The notes under the pieces are model-generated. The model saw only the letters and a list, made by a program, of their open reading frames with translations. It ran no database searches and was not told where the DNA came from. Of a DNA stretch of 8,601 nt, positions 1-6,051 are shown in pieces. The position numbers were made by a program, and so were the translations under genes. The stretch spans positions 1-8,601 of the forward strand of contig JAFUEG010000199.1 in assembly GCA_017464045.1 (NCBI GenBank), given 5' to 3'. The stretch comes from Lachnospiraceae bacterium. GTDB taxonomy: Bacteria > Bacillota_A > Clostridia > Lachnospirales > Lachnospiraceae. Numbering within the stretch: the stretch's first letter is position 1; every line of letters starts with the position of its first letter.

Positions 1-6
1 GAGAAA

Positions 7-357
7 ATGGAGTATACCATCTGTGACGAAACGAAGATTCCGAATGAGCTTTTTGACATCATAGAGGAAAAGAAAAACGGAGTTTTCAAATTAAGCTATG
101 TAAATAATGATGCAATGTATATCGCTATAGGCTATGGAGCACACAACAGGCAGAATCTTTCCGTATTTGTTGAGGATGTGTATAAAACGGACAATGCAAT
201 CTATGTAGAGACAAATCTTTATACTAAAGATGAAATTGAGAGTAATGGGCAGGCGACGGCAGGCGATGCATTTCCTGCAGGCACACCGTCTATGTATCCG
301 TATATAGTTATAAAATGCGATAAATATGATCTGCCCGTAGTATTTGATGTGGATTAA
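7..357 (+). CDS. PrcB-like (protease complex subunit PrcB C-terminal domain) protein, N-terminus possibly incomplete
   Basis: A small protein of at least 116 residues with no signal peptide or membrane segment in the visible part. The pattern of the PrcB C-terminal domain is recognisable: a beta-rich stretch YIAIGYGAHNRQNLSVFVED (about residues 38-57), then YVETNL (67-72), then a Tyr-Pro-Tyr-Ile-Val-Ile-Lys segment (98-104) and a final PVVFDV. In this family the glycine-rich first strand and the YP-ivik strand are the conserved parts. The canonical GGYsv is replaced here by RQNLSV, so the match is not perfect. The frame stays open to the window edge (GAG AAA before ATG), and a ribosome binding site would lie outside the window, so the real start could be upstream. 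PrcB was named for a protease complex in Treponema; the role in Clostridia is unknown. The family call is from memory of the pattern and fairly confident; the function is not known. Confidence 0.65.
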   Translation: MEYTICDETKIPNELFDIIEEKKNGVFKLSYVNNDAMYIAIGYGAHNRQNLSVFVEDVYKTDNAIYVETNLYTKDEIESNGQATAGDAFPAGTPSMYPYIVIKCDKYDLPVVFDVD

Positions 358-479
358 GAGCCAAGATGGATTTGTGGTATAAATTCCGAAGTCATCGAAT
401 ATAATTATCTACAAATGGAGTATTTATAATTATATGTAAAATCATTATGAACAATAAAGATATTACATGAGGAGGTAGC

Positions 480-2033
480 ATGGACTTTAGTAAAAAGGAT
501 ATACATACAAGTGTACTTAAAACTACGAGAAATTCGCAGCTTACGATAGATGATGATTTTAATATACCGGACAATAAGAAGGACGTCGAAAAGATAATTG
601 CCCAAAACGGAAATGTTACTGTTGAAGAAATAATGGCCGAAGAAGGTAAGGTAAAAGTTGCAGGAACAGTATATTTTCAGGTGTTGTATGAAACAAGTGA
701 TGAGACCGGTATGGACATGGAGGTTTATGAAAATGAAATTCCCTTTGAAGATACTGTCAATATAGATGAAGTAAACCGGGCAAGTCAGCTTGAGGTGAGA
801 AGTATGTTGGAGGATTTATCTGCCAGTATAATAAATTCACGTAAGCTTGAGATAAGAGGGCTTATAGAAAATCAGATAAGTGTATATGAAAATGCCTATG
901 TAAACTGTGCTACGGATCTGGAAAACGGAAATGGTATAGAATGCCAGCATACGGATATAAATATCAGTGAGATAAAGATTCAAAAAAGAGATGTTTTTAA
1001 GGTAAGGGAAGAAATTGAGATTGCACAGAACAAACCAAATATAAAAGATATATTATGGTCCAACATTGCGCTTAGAAATATTGAAACCAGAGCTATGGAG
1101 GATAAGCTTGCAGTACGCGGAGAGGTTGAAATATTTGTAATTTATAGGGGTGATGAGGAGCATACACCGGCCCAATACATTTTCTCTGTAAGAACCCTTG
1201 AGGAGGAGATTGAATGTGTGGGTACATCCGAGGATATGATTGCGTGTATTGAGCTTTCGCTTGGAAAGGGAGATATAAGCATAAAGCAGGATGCCGACGG
1301 TGAAAACAGAATTATATCTGTTGATTATAACGTGGATATGAATATTAAAATGTATGAGGATACGGAGGTAAGTTTACTTAGTGATATGTATTCTCCTCAG
1401 GTCGAAATTGAGCCGGAGACAGAGCATTTTACATATGAAAATCTTGTATTGAAAAATACGGCACTGCATAAAGTAACTGACAGATATAAGATTGATAGTG
1501 AGGATGGAAAGCTTCTTCAGATATGTCATATTTATGGAGATGTTTTCTTAGATGATATAAAAGAAAATGATACGTCCATAAATGTACTTGGAACCATAAA
1601 GGCTTATATGCTTTATATTCCGCAGGGCGACAGTCCTATGGAGTGTATGGAGGTGGATATTCCATTTGAACACAGCATAAATACGGTTAAGTTGTCAGAG
1701 GATTATAATGTCAAGGTTATACCGAGACTTACGCAGCTTAGTGCAAATATGCTTAATAGCTCGGAGGTTGAAATAAAAGCCGAGGTTTGTCTTGACATAA
1801 TGATTTTTGAAACAAGAGAAATGGATGTAATAACCGATATGACGATTTCGCCGATTGATTATGAAAGAAAGGCGGCTATGCCGGGTATAGCAGGCTATGT
1901 TGTGAAAAAAGGAGATACTATCTGGTCTATTGCAAGAAAGTATTACGCGACTACGGAGTCAATTAAAAATATAAATGAATTGTCCGGTGATGAGATTAAA
2001 GAGGGTGACAGGCTGATCATAGTAAAGGGTTAG
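480..2033 (+). CDS. sipL: SipL-like spore coat morphogenesis protein (DUF3794 repeats plus C-terminal LysM)
   Basis: A soluble 517-residue protein with no signal peptide or membrane segment. It contains repeated DUF3794-type beta-rich units. The first covers about residues 36-135 (GKVKVAGTVYFQVLYE, then EIPFEDTVN), the second about 185-290 (DKLAVRGEVEIFVIYRG), the third about 345-445 (INVLGTIKAYMLYIPQG, then DIPFEHSIN). A LysM domain closes the protein (472-515: YVVKKGDTIWSIARKYY, then INEL and EGDRLIIV). This architecture and length match SipL of Clostridioides difficile, a mother-cell protein whose LysM domain binds the coat ATPase SpoIVA and keeps the coat attached to the forespore. The N-terminal block SQLTIDDDFNIPD is also typical of the family. 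ATG at 480 is preceded by AGGAGG at 470-475, only four bases away, and an in-frame TGA lies just upstream, so this start is forced. In other species the gene is expected to be under sigma-E, but I could not find a convincing sigma-E site in the 122-bp gap upstream. Confidence 0.88.
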   Translation: MDFSKKDIHTSVLKTTRNSQLTIDDDFNIPDNKKDVEKIIAQNGNVTVEEIMAEEGKVKVAGTVYFQVLYETSDETGMDMEVYENEIPFEDTVNIDEVNRASQLEVRSMLEDLSASIINSRKLEIRGLIENQISVYENAYVNCATDLENGNGIECQHTDINISEIKIQKRDVFKVREEIEIAQNKPNIKDILWSNIALRNIETRAMEDKLAVRGEVEIFVIYRGDEEHTPAQYIFSVRTLEEEIECVGTSEDMIACIELSLGKGDISIKQDADGENRIISVDYNVDMNIKMYEDTEVSLLSDMYSPQVEIEPETEHFTYENLVLKNTALHKVTDRYKIDSEDGKLLQICHIYGDVFLDDIKENDTSINVLGTIKAYMLYIPQGDSPMECMEVDIPFEHSINTVKLSEDYNVKVIPRLTQLSANMLNSSEVEIKAEVCLDIMIFETREMDVITDMTISPIDYERKAAMPGIAGYVVKKGDTIWSIARKYYATTESIKNINELSGDEIKEGDRLIIVKG

Positions 2034-2035
2034 TA

Positions 2036-2218
2036 AAGAAAAAGGGACCACATAATTAAATGTGGTCCCTTTGTTTGTGAAACCCTTTTATAGTCTTAAT
2101 CTAAGACCATTCGCTGAATTAGATTAAGATTATAAGGTGTTCCACTTGGAAAGCTCTAACTGCGTTGCGAGGATACAATTATAGCTTTCATACAGTATAT
2201 CGGAAATATTTTCCGATT
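2036..2218 (-). ncRNA. Predicted minus-strand structured small RNA, about 183 nt, family not recognised
   Basis: A strong promoter pattern (2226-2253, - strand) and the intrinsic terminator at 2041-2072 with its minus-strand T-tract bracket a region without credible coding capacity but rich in hairpins. In transcript order: ATCGGAAA/TTTCCGAT (2217-2210 with 2206-2199); GAAAGCT/AGCTTTC (2189-2183 with 2155-2149) around a 27-nt interior including CCTCGCAACGCAG; a long stem of about 17-19 bp (core 2132-2119 with 2104-2091, one G-U type pair, further pairing outward with bulges) whose 14-nt loop reads TTCAGCGAATGGTC; then the terminator stem. The longest ATG frame inside is 11 codons without a ribosome binding site. 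I do not recognise the RNA. 6S RNA has the right length, but I see no pairing of the 5' end with the 3' end and no single long bubble-bearing helix. It could act in trans, or could affect sipL by convergent transcription. Confidence 0.6.
2041..2072. terminator. Bidirectional intrinsic terminator between sipL and a minus-strand transcript
   Basis: A perfect 13-bp stem, AAAGGGACCACAT (2041-2053) and ATGTGGTCCCTTT (2060-2072), encloses the 6-base loop AATTAA. It begins seven bases after the sipL stop codon. Read on the + strand the tail is TTTGTTTG. Read on the - strand it is the better TTTTTCTTT (2043 down to 2035). The hairpin can therefore end sipL and also end a transcript arriving from the right on the - strand, whose promoter is present at 2226-2253. 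Confidence 0.88.
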
Positions 2219-2225
2219 AGTTAAT

Positions 2226-2253
2226 ATTATACTGAAAAAAAATAATTTATCAA
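2226..2253 (-). promoter_or_regulatory. Sigma-A-type promoter for the minus-strand RNA
   Basis: On the - strand, TTGATA (2253-2248) is followed after 16 bases by a perfect TATAAT (2231-2226). The spacer contains an eight-T run, and the sequence further upstream is very A+T-rich, like an UP element. Transcription would start near the A at 2218. The -10 lies in a short inverted repeat, TATACTG (2228-2234) with CAGTATA (2193-2199), that flanks the first hairpin of the RNA. The box matches and spacing are direct observations; activity is inferred. Confidence 0.65.
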
Positions 2254-2329
2254 TACAAAATTTTAATATTTACTTTAATATTTTATTAGGATTTGATAAA
2301 ATGTATATTGTATACAAAATTGAAACATA

Positions 2330-2479
2330 GGGATGGGCACCTTGATACACTTTGTAAGTTCCGACTGTATATAAAAATGTACTCGCATGGCACGTGTTAC
2401 TTAACGCCATGCTAAGCACATTTTTATATACAGTCGAAGATGTTCATATAATATAAATAATGTATCAAGGTGCCCATCC
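2330..2479. repeat. Nested inverted-repeat element (MITE-like or structured leader) upstream of ispE
   Basis: Three inverted repeats lie one inside the other. The outer arms are 19 bp and perfect: GGATGGGCACCTTGATACA (2331-2349) and its complement (2461-2479). The middle arms are also 19 bp and perfect: CGACTGTATATAAAAATGT (2362-2380) and 2418-2436. The inner arms are 7 bp: GCATGGC (2385-2391) and GCCATGC (2406-2412). Between outer and middle arms are 12 bases on the left and 24 on the right. ATA occurs at 2327-2329 and again at 2480-2482, which could be a 3-bp target duplication, but this is weak in A+T-rich DNA. No protein frame fits inside. The right end stops 17 bases before the AGGAG of ispE, so in an ispE message the helix would sit just before the ribosome binding site without covering it. 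It is either a small non-autonomous mobile element or a cis-acting RNA; I cannot decide which. Confidence 0.8.
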
Positions 2480-2508
2480 ATATATCGCAAGAATGCAGGA
2501 GAAAAAAT

Positions 2509-3459
2509 ATGGAATTAAATTTAAAAGCCTATGCCAAGGTTAATCTTGCACTTGATGTTTTGCGCAGAAGACCGGATGGTTATCATGATGTTAAGATGAT
2601 TATGCAAAATATTTCTCTTTATGATGAGCTTACATTTTGCGTGGATGATGAGGATATAAAGAAATATATTGAAATCAGTGCCGATAAAAAGGATAAGGAT
2701 GATAATGGTGCTGATAAAAAATATGATAAAAATCAGTTCGCTGATTATAAAATCACACTTACCGCAAACAGTGATAAGGTTCCGACCGACGAGAGAAATC
2801 TTATCTATAAAGCGGTCAAGCTTATGTTTGAACAGTATAATATAGCTGCGGATATAAAAATTCATCTTGAAAAGCACATCCCTGTTGAAGCCGGAATGGC
2901 CGGTGGAAGTACAGATTGTGCGGCGGCGATAAAGGCGGTAAATGAATTATTTTCACTCGGACTTTCTGAAAGTGAAATGATGGATATCGGCGTAAAGCTC
3001 GGTGCGGATGTTCCGTTTTGTATCATGGCTAAAACTGCACTTTCAGAGGGAATCGGTGAAAGGTTAAGTCCTTTGAAGCCTCTTCCATCCTGTTATATAC
3101 TTGTGGCAAAGCCGCCTATAAGCGTGAGCACGGGTATGGTATATAAAAACCTCAGATGTGATGAGTTAAAGTTGCATCCGGATGTGGACGGTATGATAGA
3201 GGAACTTTCAAAGGGAAGTCTGACAGGGGTTGCCGAGCGCATGGATAATGTGCTTGAAACCGTAACGGTAGTACTTCATCCCGAGATAGAAGAATTAAAA
3301 AATATAATGAAGGATAAGGGTGCGTTAAATTCTATAATGAGTGGCAGCGGCCCTACGGTTTTTGGATTATATGATGATAAAGCAAAGGCTGATGCAGCCA
3401 AAGACTTTATATTAAGTAAAGGTCTTTCAAATGAGGTTTATGTTACAGAGCCGGTTTAA
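2509..3459 (+). CDS. ispE: 4-diphosphocytidyl-2-C-methyl-D-erythritol kinase (MEP pathway)
   Basis: A cytosolic GHMP-family kinase of 316 residues that phosphorylates the 2-hydroxyl of CDP-methylerythritol with ATP in isoprenoid precursor synthesis. Visible motifs are the N-terminal AYAKVNLALDVL (7-18, with the family lysine at 10 and asparagine at 12), RRPDGYHDVKMIMQ substrate region (20-33), the ATP-binding PVEAGMAGGSTD loop (125-136), catalytic Asp167 in GADVPF, SEGIGERLSPL (179-189), and the C-terminal MSGSGPTVFGLY (277-288). The family is usually about 280-300 residues. The excess here is a Lys/Asp-rich insertion at about 57-78, encoded by repeated GATAAAAA units. The frame opens further upstream at a GTG (2470), but ATG 2509 has AGGAG at 2497-2501 with seven bases spacing and starts the family motif at the right distance. 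The gntR gene follows after 23 bp, so both are likely in one operon. Confidence 0.95.
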   Translation: MELNLKAYAKVNLALDVLRRRPDGYHDVKMIMQNISLYDELTFCVDDEDIKKYIEISADKKDKDDNGADKKYDKNQFADYKITLTANSDKVPTDERNLIYKAVKLMFEQYNIAADIKIHLEKHIPVEAGMAGGSTDCAAAIKAVNELFSLGLSESEMMDIGVKLGADVPFCIMAKTALSEGIGERLSPLKPLPSCYILVAKPPISVSTGMVYKNLRCDELKLHPDVDGMIEELSKGSLTGVAERMDNVLETVTVVLHPEIEELKNIMKDKGALNSIMSGSGPTVFGLYDDKAKADAAKDFILSKGLSNEVYVTEPV

Positions 3460-3482
3460 TAACATAACGCAAGGAGGTTTTT

Positions 3483-4154
3483 ATGAAAAAGCTTAGCTTG
3501 AAACTTGATGAGTATCTGCCGCTTCGTGAGGTGGTGTTTAACGCTTTGAGACAGGCAATTATAGAGGGTGAATTTCAGCCCGGCGAAAGGCTTATGGAGG
3601 TCACTCTTGCCAACAAACTCGGTGTAAGCCGTACACCTGTCAGAGAAGCAATTCGTATGCTTGAGCTCGAAGGACTTGTTGTGATGATACCAAGGAGAGG
3701 CGCAGAGGTTGCGAAGATTACCGTCAAGGATTTAAAGGATGCACTCGAGGTTCGTATGGCTATGGAAGCACTTTCGGTAAAGCTTGCCTGCGAGAGAATA
3801 GATGATAAGGGCAAGGAGGAGCTTAAGGCAGCCTGCATCAATTTCAAGGAGGCGATTAATTCCAAGCTTGTGCCGGCTATAGTTGAGGGTGACGAAGCAT
3901 TTCACAATGTTATCTATAAGGCGAGCAAGAACAACAAGCTTATAAATATAACCCAGAATCTGCGTGAGCAGGTTTACCGCTACAGAGTTGAGTATGTTAA
4001 GGATTTTTTATATCACGATAATCTTGTCAGGGAGCATGACCTTATTACTATGGCGATTCTTAAGGGTGATGCGGACACGGCGGAGAAGGTTATGAAGGAG
4101 CACATTTATAATCAGGAACAGATTGTTATAAAAAATGTAACAAACGCAGAATAA
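3483..4154 (+). CDS. GntR-family transcriptional regulator, FadR/FCD subfamily
   Basis: A 223-residue DNA-binding regulator. The N-terminal winged helix-turn-helix spans about residues 13-80: LREVVFNALRQAIIEGEFQPGE leads in, LANKLGVSRTPVREAIRMLE (42-61) is the recognition part, and GLVVMIPRRGAEV forms the wing. The rest is an all-helical FCD ligand domain (about 85-215). Asp137, His141, His185 and His207 are placed like the metal-binding Asp and three His of FCD proteins, so a metal-assisted carboxylate ligand is plausible. AGGAGG at 3472-3477 gives a strong start. It follows ispE by 23 bp and is probably co-transcribed with it. No transporter or catabolic gene lies nearby to suggest the ligand, so the target is unknown. 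The ispE-gntR pairing also occurs, as I recall, in other Clostridia. Confidence 0.92.
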   Translation: MKKLSLKLDEYLPLREVVFNALRQAIIEGEFQPGERLMEVTLANKLGVSRTPVREAIRMLELEGLVVMIPRRGAEVAKITVKDLKDALEVRMAMEALSVKLACERIDDKGKEELKAACINFKEAINSKLVPAIVEGDEAFHNVIYKASKNNKLINITQNLREQVYRYRVEYVKDFLYHDNLVREHDLITMAILKGDADTAEKVMKEHIYNQEQIVIKNVTNAE

Positions 4155-4161
4155 TTTTTTT

Positions 4162-4263
4162 AAACCCTGTGCAGACTAAAATTAGATTTAATGTAATAAA
4201 GAACAGTCGTAGATTACTGTATTCTTATTGCATAATAACTGTTTTAGTTTACACGGGGTTTTT
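4162..4263 (+). terminator. Long imperfect hairpin with terminator-like base, overlapping the gerA ribosome binding region
   Basis: Almost the whole gntR-gerA gap forms one hairpin. The basal 20-position stem pairs 4162-4181 with 4242-4261 with one mismatch and two G-U type pairs (AAACCCTGTG at the base, pairing with CACGGGGTTT). The upper stem pairs 4191-4207 with 4216-4233 with small bulges, around the 8-nt loop CGTAGATT. An A+T-rich internal loop lies between the two. The right arm ends in GGGG followed by TTTTTCTT (4259-4266), the form of an intrinsic terminator, immediately before the ATG at 4267. It probably ends the ispE-gntR transcript. The only Shine-Dalgarno-like bases for gerA, GGGG at 4255-4258, are inside the stem, so read-through RNA would also have poor gerA translation. 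The pairing is observed; the function is inferred. Confidence 0.7.
4231..4237 (+). promoter_or_regulatory. Possible sigma-G type -10 element for gerA
   Basis: CATAATA at 4231-4237 fits the -10 pattern CATnmTA of forespore sigma-G promoters, which usually drive ger receptor genes. A start near 4244 would leave a leader of about 22 bases that lacks the left arm of the 4162-4263 hairpin, leaving the gerA ribosome binding site free. I do not see a good -35 element at the expected 17-18 base distance, so this is tentative. Confidence 0.3.
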
Positions 4264-4266
4264 CTT

Positions 4267-5973
4267 ATGAATAATTTATATGATGAAAAAAACAGGCTTA
4301 CTGTCTCACTTGACACATCCATTGAGGAAAATATCAAGGTGCTTGATATGCTCTTTAAGGGATGCGGTGATGTGGTGCAGAAGTCTTTTTTTATTGACAG
4401 TTTTTTCGGAAACAATACTGAAAAAAGAACTGCAAGCCGCATGGATAATTATGGTGTTAGGCAAAAACGGAAAGTTAAAATTCATCTTATATATATAGAC
4501 GGGCTTACTGATAATCAAATGATTGAGCAGACTATAATAAAGCCGATACTGTATGAGTGGCAGCAGATAGATTTGAACCTGAATACGGTACAAAAAAGTT
4601 TGGATAATAATTACTTTAAGAACGATAACGTTAAAGATAAAAAAACAATAAATGATAAGAACAACCATGATTTGTGGAACAGGATTTTTTACATGGAAGC
4701 GCAGACCGTTGATATAAAGGAAGAGGCTTCCTTTGATAAAACGGTTGAAGCGGTACTTAACGGCGATACGGCAATGTTCGTAGACGGATATGCCAAGACC
4801 TTTATCATTTCTTCAAAGAAGTACCCTTTAAGAAGTATCACGGAAAATGATACCGAGGCAGGTATACGAGGACCAAAGGACAGCTTCAATGAAGGTATAA
4901 GGCAGAGCACGGCACTTATCAGACGACGTATAAAGGATGCAAAGCTAAGAGTTGAGCAGGGAGTTATAGGAGAGCGTTCAAGAACCTCGTATGCAATTAT
5001 GTATATGGAGGATTTGGTTAAACCGGGACTTGTTACGGATATCAAAAAAAGGCTTGAAAAATATGAGATAGATGCTCTGTTTGACAGTGGGATGGCGGAG
5101 CATCTTATGGATGACAGATGGTATTCGCCGTTTCCGATTTTTCAGACTACCACAAGGCCGGACAAGGCAGCAGCGGGAATCGTTGAGGGAAGAGTAGTAA
5201 TCGCTTTTGACAATTCTCCGGAGGTTTTGCTGGCTCCCTGTAATTTCAATATGCTGCTTCAGGCCTCGGATGATTATTATAATCGCTGGGCAGTGGGAAC
5301 CTTTGCCAGACTTATAAGGTATATGGCGGCGTTTATCGCCATAACTCTTCCGGGATTATATATCGCGGTAACGGTTTACCACAGTGATATGCTGCCGACA
5401 AGACTTTTGTATGCTATAGCAAATGCCCGCTCAATCGTTACATTTCCGGTTGTGGTGGAGATGCTTATCATGGAATTTTTGTTTGAACTTTTAAGGGAAG
5501 CGGGGATAAGGCTTCCGGGACCTTTGGGCAATACCATCGGTGTTGTGGGTGGTCTTATAGTCGGTCAATCGGCAGTTGAGGCAGGGATTGTAAGTACGAT
5601 TGTTGTTATAGTGGTGGCTCTAACGGCGATAGCTTCTTTTGCGATTCCAAATGAGGAGTTTGCATCGGTGTTCAGGCTGCTCAAATATTTTATTATTTTC
5701 ACATCATCAATTGCAGGACTTTACGGTTTTGTTATGGGACTTTTGATTATCGCCATTCATCTGTCGGAATTAAAAAGCTTTGGCGTTCCTTATATGATGC
5801 CTGCCGTAGGCGGGGATTTAAAGGACGGAGCATTTCATAATCAGGATTTTTTGCTTCGTGCTCCTATAAGCTTTATGAAAAAAAGACCTGTGTGGGCAAG
5901 GTGGGATAACCGGATAAGGCTTAGAAATAATTTTGATGATGAGGAAAGCAAGGAAAAGATAACAATAAAGTAG
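4267..5973 (+). CDS. GerA-family spore germinant receptor subunit A
   Basis: A 568-residue inner spore membrane protein of the GerAA/GerKA type, subunit A of a germinant receptor. It begins with a hydrophilic domain (1-340) carrying family motifs: GPKDSFNEGIRQSTALIRRR (202-221), the RTSYAIMYMEDL strand (239-250), and RPDKAAAGIVEGRVVIAFDN (297-316) followed by SPEVLLAP. DDYYNRW (335-341) leads into the membrane domain (about 345-515), with hydrophobic segments near 350-372, 390-408, 424-458, 470-497 and the usual IPNEEF between them. A Lys/Asn/Asp-rich stretch at 108-135 looks like a local insertion. A TTG-started frame opens at 4228, but ATG 4267 begins the expected N-terminus; its ribosome binding site is only GGGG at 4255-4258. 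The permease gene starts 78 bp after the stop, so the two are probably one operon encoding one receptor. Germinant specificity cannot be read from the sequence. Confidence 0.93.
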   Translation: MNNLYDEKNRLTVSLDTSIEENIKVLDMLFKGCGDVVQKSFFIDSFFGNNTEKRTASRMDNYGVRQKRKVKIHLIYIDGLTDNQMIEQTIIKPILYEWQQIDLNLNTVQKSLDNNYFKNDNVKDKKTINDKNNHDLWNRIFYMEAQTVDIKEEASFDKTVEAVLNGDTAMFVDGYAKTFIISSKKYPLRSITENDTEAGIRGPKDSFNEGIRQSTALIRRRIKDAKLRVEQGVIGERSRTSYAIMYMEDLVKPGLVTDIKKRLEKYEIDALFDSGMAEHLMDDRWYSPFPIFQTTTRPDKAAAGIVEGRVVIAFDNSPEVLLAPCNFNMLLQASDDYYNRWAVGTFARLIRYMAAFIAITLPGLYIAVTVYHSDMLPTRLLYAIANARSIVTFPVVVEMLIMEFLFELLREAGIRLPGPLGNTIGVVGGLIVGQSAVEAGIVSTIVVIVVALTAIASFAIPNEEFASVFRLLKYFIIFTSSIAGLYGFVMGLLIIAIHLSELKSFGVPYMMPAVGGDLKDGAFHNQDFLLRAPISFMKKRPVWARWDNRIRLRNNFDDEESKEKITIK

Positions 5974-5988
5974 GCAGGAGAAATGGTT

Positions 5989-6027
5989 ATGAATAATGAG
6001 AGAAAAGATGAGAATGTTTTTTGGTAA
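5989..6027 (+). CDS. Possible 12-codon micro-ORF between gerA and the gerB-type gene
   Basis: AGGAG at 5976-5980 is followed after eight bases by ATG 5989 and a 12-codon frame, MNNERKDENVFW, ending TAA at 6025-6027. An earlier in-frame ATG at 5983 is too close to the site. The ribosome binding site is as good as those of real genes here and lies three bases after the gerA stop, so ribosomes finishing gerA could re-initiate. It might couple translation of gerA to the downstream gene, or be a relic of an older start. The peptide has no recognisable features. Confidence that it matters is low. Confidence 0.3.
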   Translation: MNNERKDENVFW

Positions 6028-6051
6028 TGATAAAAAAGAGGGGGAAGAAAG

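Noticed and set aside
400..405. TATAAT as a sipL promoter
   Set aside because: No -35 box lies 16-18 bases upstream, and sipL is expected to use sigma-E. The 358-479 gap is A+T-rich with ATAATTAT twice (401-408, 426-433), so a chance match is likely.
2081..2234. 6S RNA, T-box or another known riboswitch in the sipL-ispE gap
   Set aside because: No T-box motif or riboswitch core was recognised on either strand, and the hairpins are arranged in series rather than as the single long helix of 6S RNA.
2470..2508. GTG start at 2470 adding 13 residues to IspE
   Set aside because: It lies inside the outer arm of the inverted repeat, has no ribosome binding site, and the IspE family motif begins at the expected distance from ATG 2509, which has AGGAG.
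2521..2877. Open frame on the - strand inside ispE
   Set aside because: It is antisense to a clear IspE core, has no family pattern and reflects A+T-rich codon use on the other strand. The other antisense frames within sipL, gntR, gerA and the fusion were rejected for the same reason.
4228..4266. TTG start at 4228 adding 13 residues to GerA
   Set aside because: There is no ribosome binding site upstream, and the stretch is within the hairpin. ATG 4267 gives a normal N-terminus.
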